Positions 8,351 through 17,448 are shown, counted from the stretch's first letter. The stretch is 64,000 nucleotides of DNA from Bradyrhizobium sp. CSS354 (GCF_029051725.1 NZ_JAACFU010000006.1:372001-436000); one strand, 5' to 3'. Notes: generated by a model not told the origin, from the sequence alone. Translations and numbers: made by a program.

Positions 8351-9150
8351 TGCCGCCCGGTCCGGACGGGCCGCAGACCTCCGGCCGGCTTCGTCCGCCG
8401 GGCCTTGCTTTGCTGCTTGCCGAATCCCGTGGGTTGCTCGAACTCAACGCCAGCCTGCTGCTGTCGCCGGTCCTGATGCGGGCGCCCAAAGGCGATGGCC
8501 ATCCGGTGCTGGCGCTGCCTGGCTTCCTCGCCAGCGACCTCTCGATGGCGCCGATGCGGCGCTATCTCAGCGAGCTCGGCTATGAGGCACATGCCTGGCG
8601 GATGGGCCGTAATTTCGGCGGGTTCGGACGGATGCGGGATTCGTTGCGCGCCCGTCTCGCCGAAATCCATGCTGCGAGCGGACGCAAGGTCAGCCTGGTC
8701 GGATGGAGTCTCGGCGGCGTCTATGCGCGCGATCTCGCGCTGCAGGCGCCCGACATGGTCCGCAACGTCATCACGCTCGGCAGCCCTTTTGCCAATGACG
8801 TACGGGCGACCAATGCGACGCGGCTCTACGAGATGATGTCCGGCGAGCGTGTCGAGGATTTCGCCGAGCTGCGCGCGGCGATCGCTGGCGATCTTCCGGT
8901 GCCGGCGACGTCGATCTATTCGCGCGCGGACGGCATCGTGAACTGGCGGACCTGCCTGCTGCGTCCCTCCGACCGTGCCGAGAACATCGAAGTGCACCTG
9001 GCGAGCCATATCGGGCTTGGGGTGAATCCCGCAGCGCTGTGGGCCGTGGCAGACCGCCTTGCGCAACCGGAGGGGGAGTTCTGGCCATTTGACCGGGCAG
9101 GGCCGTTTGCCATTGCATATGCCCCGCCGGAACAGGCAGTATCGGCCTGA
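8350..9150 (+). CDS. alpha/beta hydrolase (lipase/esterase-like)
   Basis: The 266-residue protein has the nucleophile elbow GWSLGG at residues 118-123 (Ser120), preceded by GDGHPVLALPGFLASD, which supplies the oxyanion-hole strand. The candidate acid lies in IYSRADGIVNWR (D in the ADG motif), and the catalytic His is probably in ASHIGLGVNPAAL. No signal peptide is seen. Its start overlaps the DUF6489 stop by one base. A clear paralogue with the same GDGHPVL.LPG, GWSLGG.YAR and TLGSPFA segments is encoded at 21931-22701. The neighbouring WS/DGAT gene suggests a role in neutral-lipid or wax turnover, but no substrate is shown. Confidence 0.85.
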   Translation: MPPGPDGPQTSGRLRPPGLALLLAESRGLLELNASLLLSPVLMRAPKGDGHPVLALPGFLASDLSMAPMRRYLSELGYEAHAWRMGRNFGGFGRMRDSLRARLAEIHAASGRKVSLVGWSLGGVYARDLALQAPDMVRNVITLGSPFANDVRATNATRLYEMMSGERVEDFAELRAAIAGDLPVPATSIYSRADGIVNWRTCLLRPSDRAENIEVHLASHIGLGVNPAALWAVADRLAQPEGEFWPFDRAGPFAIAYAPPEQAVSA

Positions 9151-9196
9151 CGAGAAGCGCCGCCTAAGGCGCCCGTCAAATACTCGGGAGGGAACT

Positions 9197-10747
9197 ATGG
9201 CTGACGGTAAAAAGCTGTCGTCGCTGGACGCGTCGTTTCTCTATCTGGAAACGCCGGAAATGCCGATGCATGTCGGGAGCATGGCGATCTTTCGCCTGCC
9301 GGACGACTACAAGGGCGACTTCTTCGAAGATTTCAAGGCGATGATCGTCTCGCGCCTGCACATCGCGCCGATCCTCAAGGCGCGGCTGGAGAAGGCGCCG
9401 CTCGACATCGATCATCCCTCCTGGGTCGAGGACGATCAGTTCGACATCGACCGTCACATCTTTCGCGCCAGCCTGCCGCAGCCGCGCGACCGCGCCACGC
9501 TCGAACGCATCGTGGGCTGGATGCACGCCAAGCTCTTGAACCGAGCCCGCCCGCTTTGGGAGTTCTACGTGTTCGAGGGCATGAAGGACAACGAGGTCGG
9601 GCTTTATTCGAAGATGCATCATGCCGCCATCGACGGCGGCGCCGGTGCGGCGCTGACCAACATGATCTACGATATCTCGCCGATCCCGCGGAAGGTCGAT
9701 CCGCCGACCGCGGGAGCGAAGCCCGCGCAGGAGCCGCGCGACATCGCTGCGAACCTGGTCGATTCCTACCAGCAGCTCTTCACCCAGCCGCTCGATGCAT
9801 CGGCGGCCGCCAAGAACCTGCAACTGCCGCGCACCGGCAAGAGCGACATCGGTTCGATCCTGTTCGACAATGCGATGTACCAGATCGAGAGTGCGGTGCG
9901 CTTTGCCGGCAACATCCCGACCATGGTCAAGAGCGTCTCGGACGTGCTCGGCAAGATATCCGATCCCAAATCGCGCGAGAGCCTCGCCAGCATGGTGTCG
10001 CCGCCGACCATGCTCAACAAATCGATCTCGTCCGAGCGCAGCTTCGCCGGGGTCTCGATCTCGCTGTCGCGATCCAAGGCGCTGGCCAAGCAGGCCGGCG
10101 GCAAGCTCAACGACGTCGTGCTGGCGCTCGCCTCTGGCGTGGTCCGGCGCTACCTCCAGCAACACGGAATGCTGCCGGCGAAGTCCCTGACCGCCGCCGT
10201 GCCGATCTCGCTGCGCGAGGAGGGCAACACCGAGGCCAACAACCAGGTGTTCGGCATGATCTGTTCGATCGCAACCAACATCGACGATCCCAAGGCACGC
10301 CTGGAAGCCATTATCGCGCAATCGACCAAGTCCAAGGAGATGTCGCATCCGCTCCGGGCACTGATGCCGCAGATATCCAATATCTCGATGCTGGGCGCGC
10401 CGATCGTCGTGCAGATCATGGCGCTGCTCTACAGCCGCTCCGATTTGTCGGATGTGCTGCCGCCGGCTGCGAACATCACGGTGTCCAACGTGCCGGGGCC
10501 GCGGCAGACGCTTTACGCCGCGGGCGCGGAGCTGTTGCACATCTTCCCGGTGTCGATCTCGACGCACGGGCAGGCGCTCAACATCACCGTGCAGAGCTAT
10601 CGCGACCAGCTCGATTTCGGCTTCATCGTCGGCGCCAACATCATTCCGCACGTACAGGTGATGTGCGACATGCTGCCGGAAGAATTCGCCGCGCTGGAGG
10701 CGGCCTATGCGCCGCCGTCGGCCGACATCAGGGGCGCCGCGGAGTAG
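9197..10747 (+). CDS. wax ester synthase/diacylglycerol acyltransferase (WS/DGAT) family O-acyltransferase
   Basis: The 516-residue protein starts MADGKKLSSLDASFLYLETP, typical of the family (LS.lDa.Fl..E). It has the catalytic HHAAIDGG at residues 141-148; the first or second His and the Asp belong to the HHxxxDG acyl-CoA acyltransferase motif. The C-terminal SNVPGP motif is also present. Family members transfer acyl groups from acyl-CoA to long-chain alcohols or diacylglycerol. The ATG at 9197 has a GGGAGG ribosome site; upstream in-frame codons are probably not translated. It follows the hydrolase gene by 46 nt, forming a DUF6489-hydrolase-acyltransferase group. Confidence 0.92.
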   Translation: MADGKKLSSLDASFLYLETPEMPMHVGSMAIFRLPDDYKGDFFEDFKAMIVSRLHIAPILKARLEKAPLDIDHPSWVEDDQFDIDRHIFRASLPQPRDRATLERIVGWMHAKLLNRARPLWEFYVFEGMKDNEVGLYSKMHHAAIDGGAGAALTNMIYDISPIPRKVDPPTAGAKPAQEPRDIAANLVDSYQQLFTQPLDASAAAKNLQLPRTGKSDIGSILFDNAMYQIESAVRFAGNIPTMVKSVSDVLGKISDPKSRESLASMVSPPTMLNKSISSERSFAGVSISLSRSKALAKQAGGKLNDVVLALASGVVRRYLQQHGMLPAKSLTAAVPISLREEGNTEANNQVFGMICSIATNIDDPKARLEAIIAQSTKSKEMSHPLRALMPQISNISMLGAPIVVQIMALLYSRSDLSDVLPPAANITVSNVPGPRQTLYAAGAELLHIFPVSISTHGQALNITVQSYRDQLDFGFIVGANIIPHVQVMCDMLPEEFAALEAAYAPPSADIRGAAE

Positions 10748-10757
10748 GAATGTGTCG

Positions 10758-11753
10758 ATGATTGAAATGCCGCCGCTCAAGTTCGCGCAGACGAACGGAA
10801 TCCGCATGGGCTACTACGAAGCGGGCCCGGTCACGGACAAGCCGCCGATCGTGCTGTGCCATGGCTGGCCTGAACTCGCATTTTCCTGGCGCCACCAGAT
10901 CAAGGCGCTGAGCGAGGCCGGCATCCGCGTGATTGCGCCGGACCAGCGCGGCTACGGCGCGAGCGACCGGCCCGAACCGGTCGAGGACTACGACATGGAG
11001 CATTTGACCGGCGATCTGGTCGGACTGCTCGATCATCTCGGGGTCGACAAGGCGATCTTCGTCGGCCACGACTGGGGCGGATTCGTCGTCTGGCAGATGC
11101 CGCTACGGCATCCTTCGCGCGTCGCCGGTGTGGTCGGCGTCAACACGCCGCATTGGGACCGCGCGCCGATCGATCCGATCGCGCTGTTCCGCCAACGCTT
11201 CGGCGATCAGATGTATATCGTCCAATTCCAGGATCCCGCGCGTGAGCCAGACAGGATCTTCGGCAGCCGCGTCGAGCAGACGTTCGACGCGTTCATGCGC
11301 AAGCCGCTGGCGCGGCCGGCGGCGAAACCGGAGGAGCCGCCGATCGCTGGTGTCGGCGCCTCGTCAAAGACCAATCTCGCGTTCCCGCAGATGATCGCGG
11401 CCTATGATGCAAAGCACGATCCGCGTGCACCGATCCTGTCGGTCGACGAGAAGAAGGTGTTCGTCGATACGTTCACGAAAACCGGCTTCACCGGCGGCAT
11501 CAACTGGTATCGCAACTTCACCCGCAATTGGGAGCGCGCGAAAGGCCTGGACCATCACGTGCATGTGCCGTCATTGATGATCATGGCCGAGAACGACGCC
11601 GTGCTGCCGCCGTCGGCGGCCGACGGCATGGAGACGCTGATATCTGATCTGGAGAAATATCTGGTGAAGGACAGCGGCCATTGGACGCAGCAGGAGAAGC
11701 CGGAAGACGTCAGCGCCAAGCTGATCGAATGGCGTAGAAGGCGGTTTGGCTAG
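10758..11753 (+). CDS. epoxide-hydrolase-like alpha/beta hydrolase
   Basis: The 331-residue protein has the oxyanion motif HGWPE at residues 35-39 and the nucleophile elbow GHDWGG at 103-108, with Asp105 as nucleophile as in soluble epoxide hydrolases. The C-terminal catalytic His is in KDSGHWTQQEKPE. The central IAGVGASSK... region may hold the lid. The ATG at 10758 lies 10 nt after the acyltransferase stop, so co-transcription is likely. Members of this group open epoxides to diols; a haloalkane dehalogenase or other Asp-nucleophile hydrolase is a less likely alternative. Confidence 0.88.
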   Translation: MIEMPPLKFAQTNGIRMGYYEAGPVTDKPPIVLCHGWPELAFSWRHQIKALSEAGIRVIAPDQRGYGASDRPEPVEDYDMEHLTGDLVGLLDHLGVDKAIFVGHDWGGFVVWQMPLRHPSRVAGVVGVNTPHWDRAPIDPIALFRQRFGDQMYIVQFQDPAREPDRIFGSRVEQTFDAFMRKPLARPAAKPEEPPIAGVGASSKTNLAFPQMIAAYDAKHDPRAPILSVDEKKVFVDTFTKTGFTGGINWYRNFTRNWERAKGLDHHVHVPSLMIMAENDAVLPPSAADGMETLISDLEKYLVKDSGHWTQQEKPEDVSAKLIEWRRRRFG

Positions 11754-11756
11754 CTG

Positions 11757-11856
11757 ATCATTGCGAACTCGTCATGCGACGAGCGAAGCGACGAAGCAAT
11801 CCAGGCTGCCTCCGCGGACATATTTCTGGATTGCTTCGCTTCGCTCGCAATGACGA
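11757..11856. repeat. palindromic repeat, family A (copy 1)
   Basis: A roughly 100-bp inverted repeat whose outer arms read TCATTGCGA...and ...TCGCAATGACGA. Inner arms ACGAAGCAATCCAG and CTGGATTGCTTCG surround a short core. The same arms recur at 20311-20426 and 56098-56183 and, with another core, at 47233-47308. This copy begins 4 nt after the epoxide hydrolase stop and ends 26 nt before the CYP102 start. Confidence 0.9.
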
Positions 11857-11882
11857 CATTGAAGCAGGGGGACTACATTTCG

Positions 11883-14800
11883 ATGTCATCCAAGAATCGA
11901 CTGGATCCGATCCCGCAGCCGCCGACCAAGCCGGTGGTCGGCAACATGCTGTCGCTGGATTCGGCCGCACCGGTGCAGCATCTGACCCGGCTCGCCAAGG
12001 AGCTGGGACCGATCTTCTGGCTCGACATGATGGGTTCGCCGATCGTGGTCGTCTCGGGCCACGACCTCGTCGACGAGCTGTCGGACGAGAAGCGTTTCGA
12101 CAAGACGGTGCGCGGTGCACTGCGGCGGGTGCGCGCGGTCGGCGGCGACGGCCTGTTCACGGCCGATACCAGGGAGCCGAACTGGAGCAAGGCGCACAAC
12201 ATCCTGCTCCAGCCCTTCGGCAACCGCGCCATGCAGTCCTATCACCCGAGCATGGTCGACATTGCCGAGCAGCTCGTCGGCAAATGGGAACGGCTCAACG
12301 CCGACGACGAGATCGACGTCGTCCACGACATGACGGCGCTGACGCTGGATACGATCGGACTGTGCGGCTTCGACTATCGCTTCAATTCGTTCTACCGGCG
12401 CGACTACCATCCTTTCGTCGAGTCGCTGGTGCGCTCGCTCGAAACGATCATGATGACGCGCGGCCTGCCGTTCGAGCAGCTCTGGATGCAGAAGCGGCGC
12501 AAGACCATGGCTGAAGACGTCGACTTCATGAACAAGATGGTCGACGAGATCATTGCGGAGCGCCGCAAGGGAGGCGAGGCGGCCGACGACAAGAAGGATA
12601 TGCTCGCGGCGATGATGACGGGCGTCGATCGTTCGACCGGCGAGCAGCTCGACGACGTCAACATCCGCTATCAGATCAACACGTTCCTGATCGCCGGCCA
12701 CGAGACCACCAGCGGCCTGTTGTCCTGCACGCTCTATGCGCTGCTCAAGCACCCCGACATTCTCAAGAAAGCCTATGACGAGGTCGATCGCGTCCTCGGT
12801 CCCAATGTCGACGTGCGTCCGACCTATCAACAGGTCACGCAGCTCACCTACATCACGCAGATCTTGAAGGAGGCGCTGCGGCTATGGCCGCCGGCGCCGG
12901 CCTATGGCATCTCGCCGCTGAACGACGAGACCATCGGCGGCGGCAAGTACAAGCTCAGGAAAGGCACGTTCACGACCATCCTGGTGACCGCGCTGCATCG
13001 TGATCCCTCGGTCTGGGGTCCGAACCCGGACGCGTTCGATCCGGAGAATTTCAGCCGGGAGGCGGAAGCCAAACGGCCGATCAATGCCTGGAAGCCGTTC
13101 GGCAACGGCCAGCGCGCCTGCATCGGCCGCGGCTTCGCCATGCACGAGGCTGCGCTCGCGCTCGGCATGATCCTCCAGCGCTTCAAGCTGATCGACCACC
13201 AGCGCTACCAGATGCATCTGAAGGAAACGCTGACGATGAAGCCGGAAGGCTTCAAGATCAAGGTCCGTCCGCGCGCCGATCGCGAGCGCGGTGCATATGG
13301 CGGACCTGTGGCGGTGTCGTCGGCGCCGAGGGCGCCGCGCCAAACCACCGCGCGTCCCGGCCACAACACGCCGATGCTGGTACTCTACGGCTCCAATCTC
13401 GGCACCGCCGAGGAGCTCGCGACGCGCATGGCCGACCTTGCCGAGATCAACGGCTTTGCCGTGCATCTGGGGCCGCTCGACGATTACGTCGGCAAGCTGC
13501 CGCGGGAGGGCGGCGTGCTGATCATCTGCGCCTCCTATAACGGGGCGCCGCCGGACAATGCGACGCAATTTGTCAAATGGCTCGGCGACGAGCTGCCGAA
13601 GGATGCGTTTGTTAATGTGCGATACGCCGTGTTCGGCTGCGGCAACAGCGACTGGGCCGCGACCTATCAATCGGTGCCGCGCTTCATCGATGAACAGTTA
13701 TCGGCGCATGGTGCGCGCGCGGTCTATCCGCGCGGCGAAGGCGATGCGCGCAGCGATCTCGACGGTCAGTTTCAGAAATGGTTCCCGGCGGCCGCCCAGG
13801 TCGCGACCAAGGAATTCGGCATCGACTGGAATTTCACCCGTACCGCGGAGGACGATCCGCTTTACGCGATCGAGCCGGTCGCGGTAACGGCCGTCAACAC
13901 CATCGTCGCCCAGGGCGGCGCGGTGGCCATGAAGGTGCTGGTCAACGACGAGCTTCAGAACAAGGCCGGATCCAATCCGTCAGAGCGTTCGACGCGCCAC
14001 ATCGAGGTGCAACTGCCGTCCAACATCAATTACCGCGTCGGTGATCATCTGAGCGTGGTTCCGCGCAACGATCCGACGCTGGTGGATTCGGTCGCCCGTC
14101 GCTTTGGCTTCCTGCCGGCCGACCAGATCAGGCTTCAGGTTGCCGAAGGCCGCCGTGCGCAATTGCCAGTCGGCGATGCCGTGTCGGTCGGCCGTCTGCT
14201 CAGCGAGTTCGTCGAGCTCCAGCAAGTGGCGACGCGGAAGCAGATCCAGCTCATGGCCGAGCACACCCGCTGCCCGGTGACCAAGCCGAAGCTGCTGGCC
14301 TTCCTGGGCGAGGAGCCTGAAACACTCGAGCGCTATCGCAGCGAGATTCTGGCCAGGCGGAAATCGGTGTTCGATCTGCTGCTCGAATATCCGGCCTGCG
14401 AATTGCCGTTCCACGTCTATCTGGAAATGCTCTCGCTGCTGGCGCCGCGTTATTATTCGATCTCGTCTTCACCGTCGGTCGACCCGGTTCGTTGCAGCGT
14501 CACGGTCGGCGTGGTTGAAGGACCGGCCGCCTCCGGCCGCGGCACCTACAAGGGTATCTGCTCGAACTATCTCGCCAATCGGCGCGCGGGGGACGTGATC
14601 CATGCAACCGTGCGTGAGACCAAGGCCGGCTTCCGCCTTCCGGACGATCCGTCCGTGCCGATCGTCATGATCGGCCCGGGCACGGGATTGGCGCCGTTCC
14701 GCGGCTTCCTCCAGGAGCGCGCCGCGCGCAAGGCCAAGGGCGCCGCGCTCGGTCCGGCCATGCTGTTTTTCGGCTGCCGGCATCCCGATCAGGATTTTCT

Positions 14801-15116
14801 CTACGCGGACGAGCTGAAGGCGCTGGCGGCGAGCGGCATCACCGAGCTGTTCACGGCGTTCTCGCGCGCGGAGGGGGCGAAGACCTATGTGCAGCACGCC
14901 CTCGCCGCGCAGAAGGACAAGGTCTGGCCGCTGATCGAGCGGGGCGCGATCGTCTATGTCTGTGGCGACGGCAGCAAGATGGAGCCCGACGTGAAGGCGG
15001 CGCTGGTCGCGATCCATCGCGAGAAGAGCGGCAGCGATGCCGCCACGGCCGCCCGCTGGATCGAGGAGATGGGCGCCAAGAACCGCTATGTGCTGGACGT
15101 GTGGGCGGGAGGGTAG
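11883..15116 (+). CDS. self-sufficient cytochrome P450/NADPH-P450 reductase fusion (CYP102 family)
   Basis: The 1077-residue protein is colinear with Bacillus P450-BM3 throughout. The heme domain covers residues 1 to about 470: I-helix AGHETTS at 271-277, ExxR EALR at 330-333 and heme-ligand Cys413 in FGNGQRACIG. The FMN domain starts near 495 with LYGSNLGTAEE at 501-511. The FAD/NADPH part has RYYSISSS near 856 and GPGTGLAPFRGF near 932, and the protein ends in DVWAGG with the FAD-stacking Trp. CYP102 enzymes hydroxylate fatty acids and related substrates with NADPH and O2. The positions equivalent to BM3 Arg47 and Tyr51 are Ser and Val here, so substrate anchoring should differ. The ATG at 11883 has AGGGGG 11 nt upstream; an ATG at 11850 lies inside the repeat and is less likely. 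Confidence 0.96.
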   Translation: MSSKNRLDPIPQPPTKPVVGNMLSLDSAAPVQHLTRLAKELGPIFWLDMMGSPIVVVSGHDLVDELSDEKRFDKTVRGALRRVRAVGGDGLFTADTREPNWSKAHNILLQPFGNRAMQSYHPSMVDIAEQLVGKWERLNADDEIDVVHDMTALTLDTIGLCGFDYRFNSFYRRDYHPFVESLVRSLETIMMTRGLPFEQLWMQKRRKTMAEDVDFMNKMVDEIIAERRKGGEAADDKKDMLAAMMTGVDRSTGEQLDDVNIRYQINTFLIAGHETTSGLLSCTLYALLKHPDILKKAYDEVDRVLGPNVDVRPTYQQVTQLTYITQILKEALRLWPPAPAYGISPLNDETIGGGKYKLRKGTFTTILVTALHRDPSVWGPNPDAFDPENFSREAEAKRPINAWKPFGNGQRACIGRGFAMHEAALALGMILQRFKLIDHQRYQMHLKETLTMKPEGFKIKVRPRADRERGAYGGPVAVSSAPRAPRQTTARPGHNTPMLVLYGSNLGTAEELATRMADLAEINGFAVHLGPLDDYVGKLPREGGVLIICASYNGAPPDNATQFVKWLGDELPKDAFVNVRYAVFGCGNSDWAATYQSVPRFIDEQLSAHGARAVYPRGEGDARSDLDGQFQKWFPAAAQVATKEFGIDWNFTRTAEDDPLYAIEPVAVTAVNTIVAQGGAVAMKVLVNDELQNKAGSNPSERSTRHIEVQLPSNINYRVGDHLSVVPRNDPTLVDSVARRFGFLPADQIRLQVAEGRRAQLPVGDAVSVGRLLSEFVELQQVATRKQIQLMAEHTRCPVTKPKLLAFLGEEPETLERYRSEILARRKSVFDLLLEYPACELPFHVYLEMLSLLAPRYYSISSSPSVDPVRCSVTVGVVEGPAASGRGTYKGICSNYLANRRAGDVIHATVRETKAGFRLPDDPSVPIVMIGPGTGLAPFRGFLQERAARKAKGAALGPAMLFFGCRHPDQDFLYADELKALAASGITELFTAFSRAEGAKTYVQHALAAQKDKVWPLIERGAIVYVCGDGSKMEPDVKAALVAIHREKSGSDAATAARWIEEMGAKNRYVLDVWAGG

Positions 15117-15147
15117 GCCGGCGGCCGGGACATGCTAAAGCTCTTGC

Positions 15148-15822
15148 ATGATTCCCTGGGAAAAGATCGATACCGCGAAAATCCCCGGCTCCGATGAAGA
15201 GCTTCGCCTGATGCGGCGAGGCAAGGAGTTCTCCATCAAGCTCGGCACCAACGAGCTGATGAACAACCGCCTGTCAGGCTCGGAAGCCGCGCTCGCCACG
15301 CTGGCGGCGAAGCAGATCGAGACGGTCGCAAAGCCTGTTGTCCTCATCGGCGGCCTGGGCATGGGTTTTACTCTGCGTGCGGCGCTCACCGTGCTCGGAA
15401 GCAAGGCCAAGATCGTGGTCTGCGAACTCGTGCCGGCGGTAGTCGCCTGGGCGCGGGGCCCGATGGCGCAGGTGTTCGGCGACAGCCTTGATGATGTCAG
15501 GGTGAGCATCCGGGAAAGCGACGTCGGCGAAATCATCCGCACGCAGCGGTCGGCCTTCGACGCCATTCTCCTCGACGTCGACAACGGGCCGGAGGGGCTG
15601 ACCCGGAAGGGCAATGATGCGCTCTACGATGCGAGCGGATTGAAGGCTGCGAAGACGGCGCTGCGGCCGGGGGGCGTGCTCGCTGTCTGGTCCTCGGGAC
15701 CCAACCCGGCCTTCACCAAGCGGCTCGCAAGCGCCGGCTTCGACGTCAATGAAGTCAACATTCGCGCCACCGGAAGAGGCGGTGGCGCGCGTCACGTGAT
15801 CTGGTTGGCCAGGAAGAGTTAG
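15148..15822 (+). CDS. spermidine synthase-like / class I methyltransferase-fold protein
   Basis: The 224-residue protein has a Rossmann-type nucleotide loop VLIGGLGMGFTLRAAL (residues about 65-80), then KIVVCELVPAVVAWARGPM and DAILLDVDNGPEGL. This resembles the spermidine synthase superfamily. The active-site Asp of true aminopropyltransferases (GGGDG region) is replaced by GGLGMG, so it may be a different SAM-binding enzyme or a non-synthase relative. It lies 31 nt after the CYP102 gene on the same strand. No clear ribosome site is visible at its ATG. Confidence 0.75.
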   Translation: MIPWEKIDTAKIPGSDEELRLMRRGKEFSIKLGTNELMNNRLSGSEAALATLAAKQIETVAKPVVLIGGLGMGFTLRAALTVLGSKAKIVVCELVPAVVAWARGPMAQVFGDSLDDVRVSIRESDVGEIIRTQRSAFDAILLDVDNGPEGLTRKGNDALYDASGLKAAKTALRPGGVLAVWSSGPNPAFTKRLASAGFDVNEVNIRATGRGGGARHVIWLARKS

Positions 15823-15851
15823 GCCGTCTGCGCAGACACCAGTTCAATCCG

Positions 15852-16316
15852 TCAGAACATCGTGTTGTTGTTCGCTGGATTTTCCGGGATCGGTTGAACG
15901 ACGTCCCAGTGTTCGACGACCTTGCCGTTCTCCAGCTTGAAGATGTCGATGATCGCGTTGCCCCTGCTGCCGGGCTCGCGGACCGCGTGAACGTGCAGGA
16001 TGACGTAGTCGCCATCCACGAAGCTGCGCTTGATCTCGCTATGCGAGTTCGGGAATTTATCGCGGAGGAAGCCGATGAACTTTCGGAAACCGTCTGGACC
16101 ATCGGCCGCGTTTGGATTGTGCTGGACATAGCGGTCGCCGACATAGGCGAGGGCTGCATCGGCATCCTTTTGGTTGAGCCCCTTTTCGTAGAAGGCAAGG
16201 ACAGTTTTGCGATTGGCTTCCTCTTGCGCGCTACCCGCCATCGCGGCGCCGCTGGCGAGGGACAGCGTGATGACTGAAGCAGCGACGATCGCGGCTGACC
16301 GGACGATGTGATGCAT
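15852..16316 (-). CDS. exported SnoaL-like (NTF2 fold) protein
   Basis: The 154-residue protein has a signal peptide over residues 1-27 ending AMAG. The mature part has the SnoaL/NTF2-like pattern: FYEKGLNQKDADAALAYV, YVQHNPNAADGPDGFRKFI and DYVILHVHAVREPGSRGNAIIDIFKLENGKVVEHWDV. SnoaL relatives include polyketide cyclases, but exported stand-alone copies have no assigned reaction. A CGGAG site precedes the ATG and a 16-bp perfect palindrome lies 10 nt further upstream. Confidence 0.85.
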   Translation of the reverse strand: MHHIVRSAAIVAASVITLSLASGAAMAGSAQEEANRKTVLAFYEKGLNQKDADAALAYVGDRYVQHNPNAADGPDGFRKFIGFLRDKFPNSHSEIKRSFVDGDYVILHVHAVREPGSRGNAIIDIFKLENGKVVEHWDVVQPIPENPANNNTMF

Positions 16317-16326
16317 GTGAACTCCG

Positions 16327-16342
16327 AGAGGCTGCAGCCTCT
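16327..16342. promoter_or_regulatory. 16-bp perfect palindrome in the leader of the SnoaL-like gene
   Basis: AGAGGCTGCAGCCTCT is self-complementary over its whole length and lies 10 bp upstream of the ATG of the minus-strand SnoaL-like gene. It may be an operator or an mRNA hairpin next to the ribosome site. It contains no loop, which favours a protein-binding site. Function is not shown. Confidence 0.35.
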
Positions 16343-16445
16343 TCCTGCCCGTTGAAGGAAGACCTGTATAGCTTTCGCACCGGCTCGCGTTAAGAGAGTA
16401 ACCGGCAGCTCACATGGTCACCGCGAGGAGACCTTCTGCGCCGGT

Positions 16446-17360
16446 CTAGGCCGCCTGCGCTGCCGCTTCATTTGCATGCTTGGCGATGGCGCCGATGATC
16501 TCCGGCCAGAAGCGCATCGGCAGCGCATGGCCCATGCCGTCGATCATCATCAGCTTGGCGCCCGGAATTGACTCTGCCGTATCCCTGCCGCCCTCGGGAC
16601 GGACCAGCGGATCGACGGTGCCATGGATGACGAGTGTCGGCGTCTTGACGCCATGCAGTCGCTCCTTGCGGCTGCCTGAGGCGAGCACCGCACGGAGCTG
16701 CCGGCCGACGCCGGCCGGATTGAGCCCGCGCGCGAACACGCGTTCGGCACGACCGGGATCAAGCGCCTCTTCTTCCGGAAAGGACCCGGCCCGCAACACG
16801 TTCCAGGTCTGGCCGTAGCGGACGATGAACTCCTCCTTGCTGCGCGGCGGCGGCGCCATCAGCATCGCGGCGGCCTCACGTGTCGGGGGCGGCACGCGCG
16901 GATTGCCGGTCGTCGACATGATCGATGTCAGTGAGCGCACGCGCTCGGGAAACGACAACGTCACTTCTTGCGCAATCATGCCGCCCATGGACGCCCCGAC
17001 CAGATGCGCCGACTTGATGCCGAGTGCGTCCATCAGCCCGACAGTGTCTTTCGCCATGTCGATCAGCTTGTAGGTTGCGGCCACGGGAATCCTGAGGAAG
17101 CGGAGCTTCAACAGCTCGAGCGGCGTCAGACGCTTGCCGCCTGTGAGATGGCTCGACTTGCCGATGTCGCGATTGTCGAACCGGATGACGCGAAAGCCGT
17201 GCGCGGCGAGCTGCTCGCAGAACGCATCATCCCAGTGGATCATCTGGGCGCCCAACCCCATGATCAGCAGCAGCGGCTCGGCGTTGTCGTTGCCGAAAAT
17301 CTCGTAACAGATGTCGATGCCGTTGGCGCGGACGGTTTGCGGCGGCTGATAGGCATTCAC
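16446..17360 (-). CDS. alpha/beta hydrolase
   Basis: The 304-residue protein has the typical fold markers: LLLIMGLGAQMIHWDD (oxyanion strand), FDNRDIGKSSH and nucleophile elbow GASMGG. A DPLVRPEGG acid loop and the final IDGMGHALP supply the Asp and His. It resembles the RdmC/esterase-like group, but the substrate is unknown. The start is taken as GTG at 17360 because GAGGGAA lies about 8 nt upstream and family similarity begins at NAYQPPQTVRANGIDICYE; the longer open frame would run into the divergent PhaE-like gene. Confidence 0.85.
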   Translation of the reverse strand: MNAYQPPQTVRANGIDICYEIFGNDNAEPLLLIMGLGAQMIHWDDAFCEQLAAHGFRVIRFDNRDIGKSSHLTGGKRLTPLELLKLRFLRIPVAATYKLIDMAKDTVGLMDALGIKSAHLVGASMGGMIAQEVTLSFPERVRSLTSIMSTTGNPRVPPPTREAAAMLMAPPPRSKEEFIVRYGQTWNVLRAGSFPEEEALDPGRAERVFARGLNPAGVGRQLRAVLASGSRKERLHGVKTPTLVIHGTVDPLVRPEGGRDTAESIPGAKLMMIDGMGHALPMRFWPEIIGAIAKHANEAAAQAA

Positions 17361-17448
17361 GGGTGCGTTCCCTCGGCTTTTGATTGATGCTGTATCGCAC
17401 GGTTTCCCCTCGCAATGAAGCCGCGTTCGCGACACCGAACCCGCTGCT

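Noticed and set aside
9176..10807. Long open frame antisense to the WS/DGAT gene (543 codons)
   Set aside because: It lies opposite a well-supported acyltransferase, has the Arg/His/Asp-rich composition of GC-rich antisense frames and no family motif.
11757..11856. CRISPR or insertion-sequence remnant
   Set aside because: The element is a single self-complementary unit without spacers, target duplications or transposase fragments; it fits a dispersed palindromic repeat.
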